This document shows, piece after piece, positions 37,401 through 41,541 of a stretch of DNA of 64,000 nucleotides (the stretch's first letter is position 1; each line of letters opens with the position of its first letter). The position numbers and the translations under genes are program-made. The notes beneath the pieces were generated by a model. The model did not search any database and had not been told where the DNA came from. It was given only the letters and a program-made list of their open reading frames with translations. The stretch comes from Apostichopus japonicus (Eukaryota > Echinodermata > Holothuroidea > Aspidochirotida > Stichopodidae), in contig NC_092577.1 in assembly GCF_037975245.1 (NCBI RefSeq), positions 34,650,898 to 34,714,897 on the forward strand, in the 5' to 3' direction.

Positions 37401-40310
37401 TCACAATAGTTCTTCACCTCTTCACACCGGGTTCCAATATAGTGCTCTGGACAAATGCAATCATATCCAGAAATTTTGTCTCGGCAAGTCGCACCATTCA
37501 GACAGGGATTTGGTAAACACTCATTGATGTTTTCATCACAAAACACTCCTGAGAAACAAAGAAAACAACAGATACTTTTATAGGTTACTAGTAATACAAA
37601 AGGACAATGCAACATCCACAATCTGGGTATAAATATTTGAATATTTATGAGCACTTTGTGTCTATCAAGGCATTTATGCAAACTTTCAAAAGTGTATTTA
37701 ATGACCTTTGGTCTTGACTTTGCAGGTGGAGGGAGCAGGGATGGGGGAAGGCCGGAAGGGGAACAAGAATATCACATATTTTTCTGTCCTAGTGCAGTGA
37801 AATATTTGTGAAACACCTGTACCAGTGCCAAGAAATTGTGCAAAATATTTAAAGGAAATCCTTTGCATCAACAATGCTAACTCATGTAGCCTGGCTCCCA
37901 GATTTAAAAAAAAATGCAATGGCCTGCCATCTAGGTAACATTTAGTTTCAGATCCACAGTAGAATACTTATATGAATATTTATAGATGCCAGGACAGCCA
38001 CCAATCACAAACATTAGACCTACAGTAGTGTGTGTCTCTCTGTCCCCAGCGTTGTATGCACAATTTAAGGCATTGAAGACTCGCCCAAACCGCGTGCTGC
38101 CATCTGAAAAAGTTAACTTTCTGTTGCTTGCAAGTGACGTTTTGTTCGTGTCTCTACAAAATGCAGACAGTACTGAAACGTGATACCTTGTTATCTTTAG
38201 CTGGACCTGAGATGTCCATCGCTGTATCGTTTAAACACTGTGCTGTGGGTATTGACCGCAGCTGTATGTACTGACTGTACAGTAGTGTCTAATTACAGAC
38301 GGTAGCAAGCTGTGTGTGTATTTTCTGGGATCGATGGTGGTGTCTAACACTTCTGTTACACCTCATTCTAAACAAGGTCAGATTACCAGCATTAGACGTT
38401 TCTTTTTGCGCGAGTCTTCACACCCTTTAAATTCAATCCAGTGCTGAGTTGATAAATATTCAGTTTGAATCAAATAACTAATACTACTGTGTATCCAGTG
38501 ATTGTAAATGAAATTGTTAATGAAAAAATTTCTGCTGAAGAAGAACTTGAAATCAAGTGATTTCACAAGAACCCTTTGCAAAAGTCCATCATTAGTACAT
38601 CACACACATACAACAGCCCGGAACCCTTGTTGTAGTAAACCACCATTGCGACTAACTGGAAATCTTTTTTAGAAGCCTAAAATCTTGGTTAAATCTCTTA
38701 TATTTATCTTCTCTCTATTGAAGGAAATAATACACCAGTCGAAGAAGGGTTTCGCTCCATTAAGTGATTTCACACCAGTGAAGAAAGGAACGTAAAACTT
38801 ACCCGAAAACCCTGAATTACATACACAGACGTGTGAATTAGATGATGCATTTCTGCAGTTTCCATTGACACACTTATGGTTAGCGATACAACTGCCTTCG
38901 ATCACTTGGCATGTCGGACCTGCAAAAATAAACAAAGGTTAACTTTATGAGTTAAAACTTCATTCTAATTGCAATCAAGTGTAAATTTTACTAGAAGGCG
39001 ATATCTTAATTTCTCATTATAATAGAAAATATGGAAATTGTAGCAATAGAGGCCAAACATTAAGTCTGCTATATATATATACCTCTTTGCAAAGGTATAG
39101 CAATTTGACCATTTTGGATAGCACTTTTGCAATGCGATACATGGTACGGTATAAATTAAAGTTGGCAAGACGACTCAAAGTGTAACTTCATATTGATCAT
39201 AAATATTTGCTTTTTATATAGCGCTTTATACCAGCGATAGGTCTCAAAGCACTTTACAGACATTATATTACCCCTGGTCAATGATAACCTGTCCCAGAGA
39301 CAGAACCTCCAGTCGGCAGCAGTTGTATACTGCGCCCAATGACAAGTTACCTCGCAGGTACCCATTAAACCCCTGGGTGGAGTGAGGCAAGTGAGATAAA
39401 GCATCTTGCCCAAGGACAACGAAATGAGCTAGGCATGTATCGAACCAGCATTCCTTGGATCATGAGTCCGACGCCTTAGCCAATTGGCCACCAAGCTCAT
39501 CAAACATTCAAACTGTAATCAACATCTTTAACCTCTGCAGAACAGAACTTTACCTGTTAGATGTTCTGGGCAAATACACAGGAACTCCTCACTGATGTCT
39601 CCAAGGGTAAGGTCGACACAAGTCCCGCCATAGCTACAAGGTTGGAAGGAACACCCGTTGAACTCCTCACAATATGGCCCTGTATAGTTCTGAGCACACT
39701 CACAGTAATATTGTTCCTCTAACCATCCACTCACACACTCTCCCCTCCCCGAGCACAGACCTGACCTCAAATTTCTCCCACAGTCGACGGTCTTAACGAG
39801 GACTCTGAGACGCAGTCCAAATTCACATGTGGCAAAGATACTGCTTGGCAATTGAATGAAGTAAGCGACCTGACCAGCAGGTAAAAACTTGGCAGGGACT
39901 TGGAGAGGCACAGAAACGGCAGAAGGGGTCAGCCTTTGGTCCGTCGAAATGTTTTGGAAGGAACATGATACAAAGTTCTCCTGGGAGACATTAGCTGCAT
40001 AGATTGCTTGAAAGTCGTTTGGAGTAGGTGGAAGAAGGAAAAGACGATCTCCAGGTTGGATTTCGATGGGGCACAATTGTGGTAAGAAATTGATATCGCC
40101 AGATATACCGTAGCACTCTTGATAGGAGAAGCAGAGGTTGCTTTCAACCGACCAATCGACCCGGATATCTTCAGGGTCATCATGGTAAACAGTCACAATT
40201 TGATGCTGACACTGTTTACTGGCGCTGGGGTGCAAAGTGCAAAAAATCAAAAACATCCCCAGCAGTAAAAAATGTGGTAGAAAATTTAATTTGAGATGTG
40301 AATAAAACAT
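1221..40310 (-). CDS. EYS: Eyes shut / spacemaker orthologue (EYS), 35 exons, 3' end outside window
   Basis: Predicted secreted extracellular-matrix protein of the photoreceptor space; in flies spacemaker opens the inter-rhabdomeral space and human EYS loss causes retinitis pigmentosa. The traced exons encode about 3,330 residues: signal peptide, an N-terminal domain with motifs such as CPIEIQPGD and CEFGLRLRV that match the EYS N-terminus (remembered human CPLQIQLGD and CPLGLRLNV), about 40 EGF modules, a Ser/Thr-rich stretch, then LamG-EGF-EGF repeats. This order separates it from Crumbs, Notch, fibropellin and agrin. All traced junctions are GT-AG and phases join correctly. The fourth LamG continues beyond the left edge. 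Two lesions are seen: a LINE inside exon 7 and a frameshift in exon 21. The parts are listed separately. Family identity is strong; whether this copy makes full-length protein is open. Confidence 0.92.
1666..1810 (-). CDS. EYS: eys exon 34: second EGF before LamG 4
   Basis: Phase 0 to phase 1; [15 protein letters not shown] and [12 protein letters not shown], donor GTGAGT. Confidence 0.85.
1985..2155. repeat. Short tandem repeat of GATCC / TGTATATCCGAT units
   Basis: Interleaved 5-bp (GATCC) and 12-bp (TGTATATCCGAT) repeats in the eys intron between exons 33 and 34. Confidence 0.8.
2542..2669 (-). CDS. EYS: eys exon 33: EGF after LamG 3
   Basis: Phase 1 to phase 0; [12 protein letters not shown] and CLCQE, donor GTGAGT. 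Joins PFEGETCDD in exon 34. Confidence 0.84.
3151..3456 (-). CDS. EYS: eys exon 32: LamG 3, second half
   Basis: 102 codons, phase 1-1; DLFVGGFSD and [13 protein letters not shown] are the terminal LamG strands. Confidence 0.88.
3960..4178 (-). CDS. EYS: eys exon 31: LamG 3, first half
   Basis: Phase 1-1; [15 protein letters not shown] and [17 protein letters not shown] are LamG core strands. Confidence 0.87.
4179..5445 (-). other. eys intron, no recognised content
   Basis: AT-rich with a G-run near 4870; no gene, repeat family or conserved frame seen. Confidence 0.6.
5446..5618 (-). CDS. EYS: eys exon 30: two EGF modules between LamG 2 and 3
   Basis: Phase 2 to phase 1; [13 protein letters not shown] then a longer EGF with [11 protein letters not shown]. 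Donor GTGAGT. Confidence 0.84.
6198..6372 (-). CDS. EYS: eys exon 29: LamG 2 end and start of EGF
   Basis: Phase 1 to phase 2; [10 protein letters not shown] closes LamG 2, [12 protein letters not shown] starts an EGF. Donor GTGGGG. Confidence 0.84.
7130..7274 (-). CDS. EYS: eys exon 28: LamG 2, late strands
   Basis: Phase 0 to phase 1; [15 protein letters not shown] is the LamG L-F-I-G-G strand. Donor GTTTGT. Confidence 0.82.
7316..7475. repeat. Dispersed repeat with 105-bp hairpin
   Basis: 7367-7471 is an imperfect palindrome: arm TGTAAAAGTAAGTTGG ... TCGATCCTATCAGGATC pairs with GATCCTGCTAGGATCGA ... CCAACTTACTTTTACA. One arm and its flank recur at 16865-16990 and 61565-61640. Confidence 0.75.
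7590..7692. repeat. Single copy of the ~85-bp unit tandem at 17770-18190
   Basis: ACTGTCAGCATGAGTGCTCT and ATTATAGAGTGGTATT match the array unit. Confidence 0.7.
7732..7826 (-). CDS. EYS: eys exon 27: LamG 2, middle
   Basis: Phase 1 to phase 0; [18 protein letters not shown] corresponds to the W-H-x-V-x-L-x-R strand region. Donor GTGAGT. Confidence 0.82.
8553..8876 (-). mobile_element. tRNA-derived SINE, family A, copy 1
   Basis: The minus strand begins with a tRNA-like head: A-box-like TGGCCAATTGG, anticodon-loop-like GGACTCATGATCC and a perfect B box GGTTCGATTCC. The body ends ATATAAAAAGCAAATATT. A second copy lies at 39193-39502 at high identity. Confidence 0.8.
9106..9186 (-). CDS. EYS: eys exon 26: LamG 2, middle
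   Basis: 27 codons, phase 1-1; [20 protein letters not shown] is the classical LamG D-x-x-x-L-x-L-x-x-G-x-L core. Confidence 0.82.
9575..9748 (-). CDS. EYS: eys exon 25: LamG 2, first part
   Basis: Phase 1-1. [16 protein letters not shown] and [14 protein letters not shown] match early LamG strands. Donor GTTTGT is the weakest in the gene, shared only with exon 28. Confidence 0.83.
10720..10907 (-). CDS. EYS: eys exon 24: two EGF modules between LamG 1 and 2
   Basis: Phase 2 to phase 1. [14 protein letters not shown] and [15 protein letters not shown]; the donor is GTAATT after CNEA, phase 1. Confidence 0.85.
10965..11400. repeat. Tandem array made from eys exon 23's 3' end and splice donor
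   Basis: 159-bp period (donor motif ACTCACCTCACACATG at 11033, 11192 and the real exon end at 11351) with a degenerate half-unit of about 80 bp between. Each full unit repeats 41 nt of exon plus GTGAGT on the minus strand. Confidence 0.88.
11357..11677 (-). CDS. EYS: eys exon 23: LamG 1 end and start of the next EGF
   Basis: Phase 2 to phase 2. LYVGGIP and [14 protein letters not shown] are the late LamG strands; [12 protein letters not shown] begins an EGF. Its acceptor abuts the (GGGA)n tract and its 3' end with donor GTGAGT is copied several times in the next intron. Confidence 0.88.
11683..12180. repeat. (GGGA)n microsatellite, ~490 bp, uninterrupted
   Basis: About 123 perfect GGGA units on the plus strand, (CCCT)n in the eys sense strand, ending five bases from the exon 23 splice acceptor. 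Gives long spurious open frames of Gly-Arg-Glu-Gly and Leu-Pro-Pro-Ser. Confidence 0.97.
12888..13179 (-). CDS. EYS: eys exon 22: LamG 1, first part
   Basis: Phase 1 to phase 2. [16 protein letters not shown] opens a LamG jelly roll; [11 protein letters not shown] is the typical SxxGLLLF strand. Confidence 0.87.
13528..16298 (-). CDS. EYS: eys exon 21 (2,771 nt): EGF 36-39, mucin-like Ser/Thr region, EGF 40; frameshifted
   Basis: Begins [14 protein letters not shown] with four EGFs, then from about 15812 to 13660 some 700 residues dominated by Ser and Thr with short internal repeats ([14 protein letters not shown]), a likely O-glycosylated mucin-like spacer in the place where EYS has its linker before LamG1. 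EGF40 ([12 protein letters not shown]) ends the exon. Phase 1-1 demands a multiple of 3; the exon is one base short, and the open frame changes at about 14045-14055 within AAAAGTCAAC (minus). This may be a true mutation, a polymorphism or an assembly error in a homopolymer. Confidence 0.88.
16440..16676 (-). CDS. EYS: eys exon 20: EGF 34-35
   Basis: 79 codons, phase 1-1. EGF34 has a stretched C1-C2 loop ([11 protein letters not shown]); EGF35 is [15 protein letters not shown]. Donor GTAAGC. Confidence 0.88.
16865..16990. repeat. Dispersed repeat, single arm (second copy)
   Basis: Contains CTGCTAGGATCGAAACGTCA, CCAACTTACTTTTACACATT and GGATAAGCAGTTTGCTAACA, matching the left side of 7316-7475 in reverse. 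Family not identified. Confidence 0.7.
17367..17533 (-). CDS. EYS: eys exon 19: EGF 32-33
   Basis: Phase 2 to phase 1; [13 protein letters not shown] completes EGF32, [15 protein letters not shown] is EGF33. Donor GTAGGG. Confidence 0.85.
17770..18190. repeat. ~85-bp tandem array, 4-5 copies
   Basis: Unit features: GGAACTGTTTATACTGTCAG, GAGTGCTTTGAAGCATGATG and GGACAGTATAGAGTGGTATT. In the eys intron between exons 18 and 19. Confidence 0.85.
18459..18630 (-). CDS. EYS: eys exon 18: EGF 31-32
   Basis: Phase 1 to phase 2; [15 protein letters not shown] and [12 protein letters not shown]. Donor GTAAAG. Confidence 0.87.
18852..18997 (-). CDS. EYS: eys exon 17: EGF 29-30
   Basis: Phase 2 to phase 1; [15 protein letters not shown] then [15 protein letters not shown]. 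Donor GTAAAG. Confidence 0.87.
19974..20178 (-). CDS. EYS: eys exon 16: EGF 27-29
   Basis: Phase 1 to phase 2; GYVGIHC closes EGF27, [15 protein letters not shown] is EGF28, [15 protein letters not shown] starts EGF29. Donor GTAAGC. Confidence 0.88.
20869..21122 (-). CDS. EYS: eys exon 15: EGF 25-27
   Basis: Phase 2 to phase 1; [15 protein letters not shown] (EGF26) and [16 protein letters not shown] (EGF27). Confidence 0.88.
21654..21805 (-). CDS. EYS: eys exon 14: EGF 24-25
   Basis: Phase 0 to phase 2; [14 protein letters not shown] completes EGF24, [15 protein letters not shown] begins EGF25. Donor GTATGT. Confidence 0.87.
21895..22080. repeat. TA/TG-rich microsatellite region
   Basis: Runs of TATATATA mixed with GTATGTATA and a GGGTGGGTG tail, in the eys intron after exon 14's upstream side. 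Confidence 0.75.
22797..22990. repeat. 97-bp tandem duplication of eys exon 13's 3' end and donor
   Basis: ATTACCTGACAGAGGTTATC followed by CAGGCAGTCATCGATCGGTT occurs at 22844 and at 22941; the second is the real exon end. About 45 nt of exon and 50 nt of intron are copied. Confidence 0.88.
22946..23109 (-). CDS. EYS: eys exon 13: EGF 23 and start of EGF 24
   Basis: Phase 1 to phase 0; ends DDCLDNLCQ before GTAATT. The last ~45 nt and the donor are duplicated 97 bp downstream in the intron (see repeat at 22797-22990). Confidence 0.87.
23320..24180. repeat. 33-bp tandem array with diverged flank
   Basis: From 23785 to 24115 ten near-identical 33-bp units (GGATCCAAAATTAATACTGA + TCCTATAGGACAT), each with a GGATCC site. 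The left part 23320-23780 is older, with a longer repeated block (AAAGGATCACAAAGTAACAT). Its length is divisible by 3, so it yields false repetitive ORFs. Confidence 0.88.
24524..24766 (-). CDS. EYS: eys exon 12: EGF 21-22
   Basis: 81 codons, phase 1-1. EGF22 has a long C3-C4 loop ([17 protein letters not shown]), unusual among its neighbours. Donor GTAGGT. Confidence 0.87.
24767..26058 (-). other. eys intron, no recognised content
   Basis: AT-rich; only a homopolymer G run at about 25292. Nothing coding seen on either strand. Confidence 0.6.
26059..26158 (-). CDS. EYS: eys exon 11: EGF 20
   Basis: Phase 0 to phase 1; [17 protein letters not shown] and closing [10 protein letters not shown]. 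Donor GTGAGT. Confidence 0.87.
26770..27040 (-). CDS. EYS: eys exon 10: EGF 17-19
   Basis: Phase 2 to phase 0. EGF18 ([16 protein letters not shown]) has a one-residue longer C2-C3 loop than its neighbours; EGF19 ([15 protein letters not shown]) is canonical. Donor GTAACT. Confidence 0.88.
27117..27486 (+). mobile_element. Foldback MITE, 370 bp, with 8-bp TSD ATTAACAT
   Basis: Ends are inverted copies (ACGAAAGACTAATGCGGCC versus ACGGAAGACTAATGCAGCC); the interior is A-rich on the left and T-rich on the right, so the whole unit can fold on itself. ATTAACAT occurs at 27109-27116 and 27487-27494. The 8-bp duplication suggests a hAT-type mobiliser. Confidence 0.7.
27788..27998 (-). CDS. EYS: eys exon 9: EGF 16-17
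   Basis: Phase 1 to phase 2. Reads [19 protein letters not shown] then [11 protein letters not shown]; ends VNGY plus AG, completed to Ser by exon 10. Confidence 0.87.
27999..29014 (-). other. eys intron, no recognised content
   Basis: No repeat family identified. The string CTATTGAGTGGCA at about 28276 recurs near 62776 but is too short to name. Confidence 0.55.
29015..29128 (-). CDS. EYS: eys exon 8: EGF 15
   Basis: 38 codons, phase 1-1, acceptor CCTTGCAG, donor [22 protein letters not shown] is a calcium-binding EGF. Confidence 0.87.
29345..29610 (+). mobile_element. tRNA-derived SINE, family B, copy 1
   Basis: Head GTTAGCGCTGTGGTTAA with B-box-like GGTTCGAGTCACTCC, body with GACTTCGGTCAGCTTGCGGC and a tail of TACATAC/ACAT repeats. 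The tail directly touches eys exon 7 and provides its splice donor sequence. Confidence 0.75.
29611..29690 (-). pseudogene. EYS: eys exon 7, downstream half (EGF 14), carrying a 20-bp duplication
   Basis: Encodes the last cysteines of EGF14 ([17 protein letters not shown]) and joins at phase 1 to exon 8 (FTGRSC). Donor GTAAGT lies in the tail of a SINE. A 20-bp tandem duplication (29653-29690) beside the LINE junction brings an in-frame TGA. Skipping all of exon 7 would keep the frame because exons 6 and 8 both meet at phase 1. Confidence 0.78.
29880..30788 (+). CDS. LINE 5' frame: N-terminal region with 2A-like motif, basic region and truncated AP endonuclease
   Basis: 302 aa. A hydrophobic start ([15 protein letters not shown]) is followed by GDINPNPGP at residues 73-81, then a basic Arg-rich stretch ([12 protein letters not shown]) likely to bind nucleic acid, and the first ~85 residues of the AP-endonuclease domain ([29 protein letters not shown]). 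The domain then stops at DLHEPNIC; the catalytic core that normally follows is absent and the frame changes into the RT frame, so an internal deletion of roughly 150-170 residues is inferred. Confidence 0.85.
   Translation: MALVQLFMLYGLGLLFGTQSNQLGVLSYLYNGISCVHRPLVSQSITQKHLLGKGITLYSNSSVTFHDRLLIAGDINPNPGPQCDNNNDITRANVSSAIPSASTQTKLPITYSREALLNMNGSHRLPAEVWQNLRDLKLNANRPTRRKKRRRRHNNRTSSVPASATIRSKGDDSDTPHDVLNAGYPKKDANSAPSSPTLSDNNCNNDIYDCFRTKGFHCIHLNARSLTPKMSEVRLIASETKPSVFGISESWIDDSVTNCEIEIPGFSVIRNDRNRHGGGVCIYVRSSLAFNPRPDLHEPNIC
30093..30122 (+). other. 2A-like translational recoding motif in the LINE
   Basis: Encodes [10 protein letters not shown]. Ribosome-skipping 2A peptides end in D-x-E-x-N-P-G-P; the last residues fit, but the usual Glu is Asn. 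2A-like sequences are known from LINEs of sea urchins and other animals. Activity is not shown by sequence. Confidence 0.6.
30769..32925 (+). CDS. LINE reverse transcriptase frame
   Basis: 718 aa. Starts with the endonuclease-RT linker ([25 protein letters not shown]), then a complete [19 protein letters not shown], motif [27 protein letters not shown], catalytic YADD at residues 439-442 and the C-terminal [10 protein letters not shown] segment typical of CR1/jockey-like elements. No stop codons interrupt it, which suggests recent activity. The ATG at 30769 may not be a true start; it lies at the deletion join. Confidence 0.88.
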   Translation: MSQIFVDELKNVDWSSVYMSDNVDESWVCFRGLFTTVLDSVAPVKEVRIKNQSDPWISAEILESIRERDSWLRKSRGDTHSSENYQMYRKMRNKVHNDIRNAKRHYMIEKIDEYKDKPKELWKHLKTLGYQSKSNTSSNTVLDVNGEKCHDKKDVADHFNHFFTHVASDLVNQLPKQEFNSYDVDSPVFKNQYKSVVPDSFQLQEINEEFVLNEIHSLDISKSTGLDGIPGRFIKDAAEAITGPITHIINASLRCGVVPHDMKIAKVIPLHKKKSKLEAGNYRPVSILSVVSKFLEKAVFHQLNDYLVNNNLIYQFQSGFRGSYSTDTCLIHLQDHIRKQTAAGNYTGMILLDIQKAFDSVDHQILCNKLSAMGVHSTSIDWFQSYLSGRRQVVSINRVESDPLTITCGVPQGSILGPILFLCYVNDMPNSINCLLLQYADDSALIYSDKDPNNIKKNLSSNLESGNKWLIENKLSLHMGKTELILFGTKRKLGQYTDFSIICDGQLIKAKHSVVYLGLELNQYLDGEQIVLGIISKTNSRLKFLYRQANYFNQNMKKTICTALVLCLFDYSISSWYGGISKYHARRLQCAQNKVVRFILGKDFYYHINHADFKTLGILNINTRAEQLRLNHVFNVFHGTSPVYMRESFIRVNSVHNHNTRGSSFNFQLPKIKTHCAGSFYYNAIKNWNRLPENIKSILLKYNFKKDAKAYLLNHMNV
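33194..33266 (-). pseudogene. EYS: eys exon 7, upstream half (EGF 14), cut by LINE insertion
   Basis: After a poly-T tract and AG, the phase-1 reading gives [20 protein letters not shown], which completes EGF13 and supplies the first two cysteines of EGF14. The reading then runs into the 3' tail of the CR1-like element at about 33193 instead of the remaining cysteines, which lie 3.5 kb away at 29611-29690. Confidence 0.8.
33688..34251 (-). CDS. EYS: eys exon 6: EGF 9-13
   Basis: 188 codons, phase 1-1. Five EGF modules, several with the D/N-x-D/N-E/D calcium-binding signature (VNIDDC, VDFNEC, VDVEEC). Ends CDCGIG and continues into the disrupted exon 7 (GFNGTDC). Confidence 0.92.
34550..34800. 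repeat. 22-bp minisatellite
   Basis: Units like ATGTAATCCCATATCCATCC + AC with variants, in eys intron 5. Unrelated in sequence to the 22-bp array at 112-1020. Confidence 0.85.
35052..35308 (-). CDS. EYS: eys exon 5: EGF 6-8
   Basis: Phase 2 to phase 1. Completes EGF6 ([10 protein letters not shown]), then EGF7 (IDECLSSPC) and EGF8 (ISECDSNPC). Confidence 0.88.
35958..36436. mobile_element. hAT-like MITE, 479 bp
   Basis: Terminal inverted repeats CAGGGTTTCCCTAACT and CAGGGGTTCCCTAACT, the classic hAT end, with ATATAAA on both sides as target duplication (35951-35957, 36437-36443). No transposase frame. Lies in eys intron 4. Confidence 0.75.
36682..36842 (-). CDS. EYS: eys exon 4: EGF 5-6
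   Basis: Phase 0 to phase 2; acceptor TATCTCTAG and donor GTACAT. Contains the rest of EGF5 and EGF6 ([15 protein letters not shown]). No ATG-started open frame marks it; it was found by EGF cysteine spacing and phase. Confidence 0.85.
37394..37548 (-). CDS. EYS: eys exon 3: EGF 4 and start of EGF 5
   Basis: Phase 1 to phase 0, donor GTATGT. Calcium-binding type EGF (INECLPNPC) followed by the first part of the next EGF, completed by exon 4 (NYCDHM joins PCLNDGTC). Confidence 0.88.
38069..38426. mobile_element. Possible TTAA-flanked MITE
   Basis: TTTAA on both sides and imperfect inverted ends sharing TGAAGACTCG (38069-38090 and the complement at 38405-38426). TTAA targets are typical of piggyBac-like elements. 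Ends match only partly. Confidence 0.4.
38803..38919 (-). CDS. EYS: eys exon 2: EGF 3
   Basis: 39 codons, phase 1-1, acceptor TTTTGCAG, donor GTAAGT. One short EGF with spacing like the third EGF of human EYS ([16 protein letters not shown] pattern). Confidence 0.88.
39193..39502 (-). mobile_element. tRNA-derived SINE, family A, copy 2
   Basis: Same orientation and almost full length relative to 8553-8876. The B box has decayed (GGTTCGATACA), so this copy is likely transcriptionally inert. Located in eys intron 1. Confidence 0.8.
39554..40310 (-). CDS. EYS: eys exon 1 (coding): signal peptide, EYS N-terminal domain, EGF 1-2
   Basis: ATG is at 40308-40310. Residues 1-31 form a hydrophobic signal peptide ending near SAS-KQ. 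About 130 residues of the EYS-specific N-terminal domain follow, then EGF1 and most of EGF2. The donor GTAAAG follows at phase 1. Directly upstream of CATG is a T-rich tract ending in AACAG on the minus strand, which looks like a splice acceptor, so at least one 5'UTR exon probably lies at higher coordinates. Confidence 0.9.
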
Positions 40311-41481
40311 GCTGTTAATTGTAAAAAAGAATAAAAAATAAAAAAAAATATAGGGAAAGCTCTCTACAATGAGAAATATGTAGTCACTGGTATTTCAACA
40401 GTATGTCTTGATTGATGTAACTATCACTCTGTGAGTTGGATTAATGCTCTGTGGATTGTCCGAGAAACATATTGCCATCTCCATGGTGATAATCTCTTGA
40501 AGTGTCTTGCATAGTACTATAGCTTCATCATTATTTATTCTGTGTCTGAAAATTAATAACGAAAAATACATGTAGAGATCCTATAGTCCTAAAAATAAAA
40601 TTGAGAATGTATTTAGAAGAAATGATAACATTTGATATTTAGACTCACAAATCACATAACATGAGGCAAGAGAATTTACCTCAAGATTGGACAAACGCTG
40701 ATGGCATGCTTACAGTATTTAATAGAAGAGCTTAACCTAGGTATGAATCTCAACAAACCGTATTTGTGATCAAAAACGCATGTAACACTTCAGTTCTAGT
40801 CTAACATTACAAAGTGTTTTTTTAGTTCAGATTTGGCATATATAGGAAGAGATTTGGAGATTAATCAGGTCCACCAGTCTATTGAACTAACTTTTCATTT
40901 TCTTTTGAATTTTGAAAGGAGAATGAGTGCCGTATCTAAAGTTAGGCCCACAACTTGACACAAATTATGTAACGTAAAAATAAGCTATGTAGACTTAGGA
41001 AGGAGTAAGTCGGAACCGTACTTATTTACTTACGTTATTTATAGGGGCTCTGTTTAGGCCAACGTAGGCTAACTAACTAGTACTAGCCTACAATAACCTC
41101 ACTTCAGCCGTATTTCTTTGAATTTTCCACACTTTAGTAGACACTTAAGTGTTCATTTAGGTACAAACCAGTATTATACGAAGTGAATTTGCCAGAGTTG
41201 AGACAAATCATGATCTTGGTGAGAATATGACATAGGCTAGTAATACCAAGGTGAATTATCTTTGGTAATACTAATAAAATTTGTATCAGGTAACCCAGCT
41301 ACCGTAGCTCTCTTGATTACCCTGTTTGAAGGTAGCAACCATTAAGAGCAGCCACCAACAGCAGCCAATAGTGTATACATCAACGTTACGCAACATTGAA
41401 ACCGATCTGCACAACAAATATTCCATGTTGAATCATATGCTGAATCTTTCGTCCTGCTATCTTCACCACACGTACGGAAAG
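40311..41481. promoter_or_regulatory. Intergenic gap between divergent eys and FAF2
   Basis: 1.17 kb separates the two start codons, so promoters or 5'UTR exons of both genes may share it. I recognise no TATA box or CpG-dense core, and no repeats. Confidence 0.4.
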
Positions 41482-41541
41482 ATGGATGACAATGAAGAAG
41501 AACTCGACCAAGAACAAACGGAAAAACTACTACTGTTTCAA
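41482..41541 (+). CDS. FAF2: FAF2 exon 1
   Basis: 20 codons, MDDNEEELDQEQTEKLLLFQ, phase 0, donor GTAAAT. Confidence 0.92.

Noticed and set aside
1221-40310. Notch, Crumbs, agrin or fibropellin identity for the EGF gene
   Set aside because: No LNR, avidin or follistatin modules; the N-terminal domain and LamG-EGF-EGF spacing fit EYS specifically.
41326-41481. Upstream in-frame ATG that would lengthen FAF2 by 52 residues
   Set aside because: The added part has no similarity to FAF2 and the protein from 41482 matches the known N-terminus and length.
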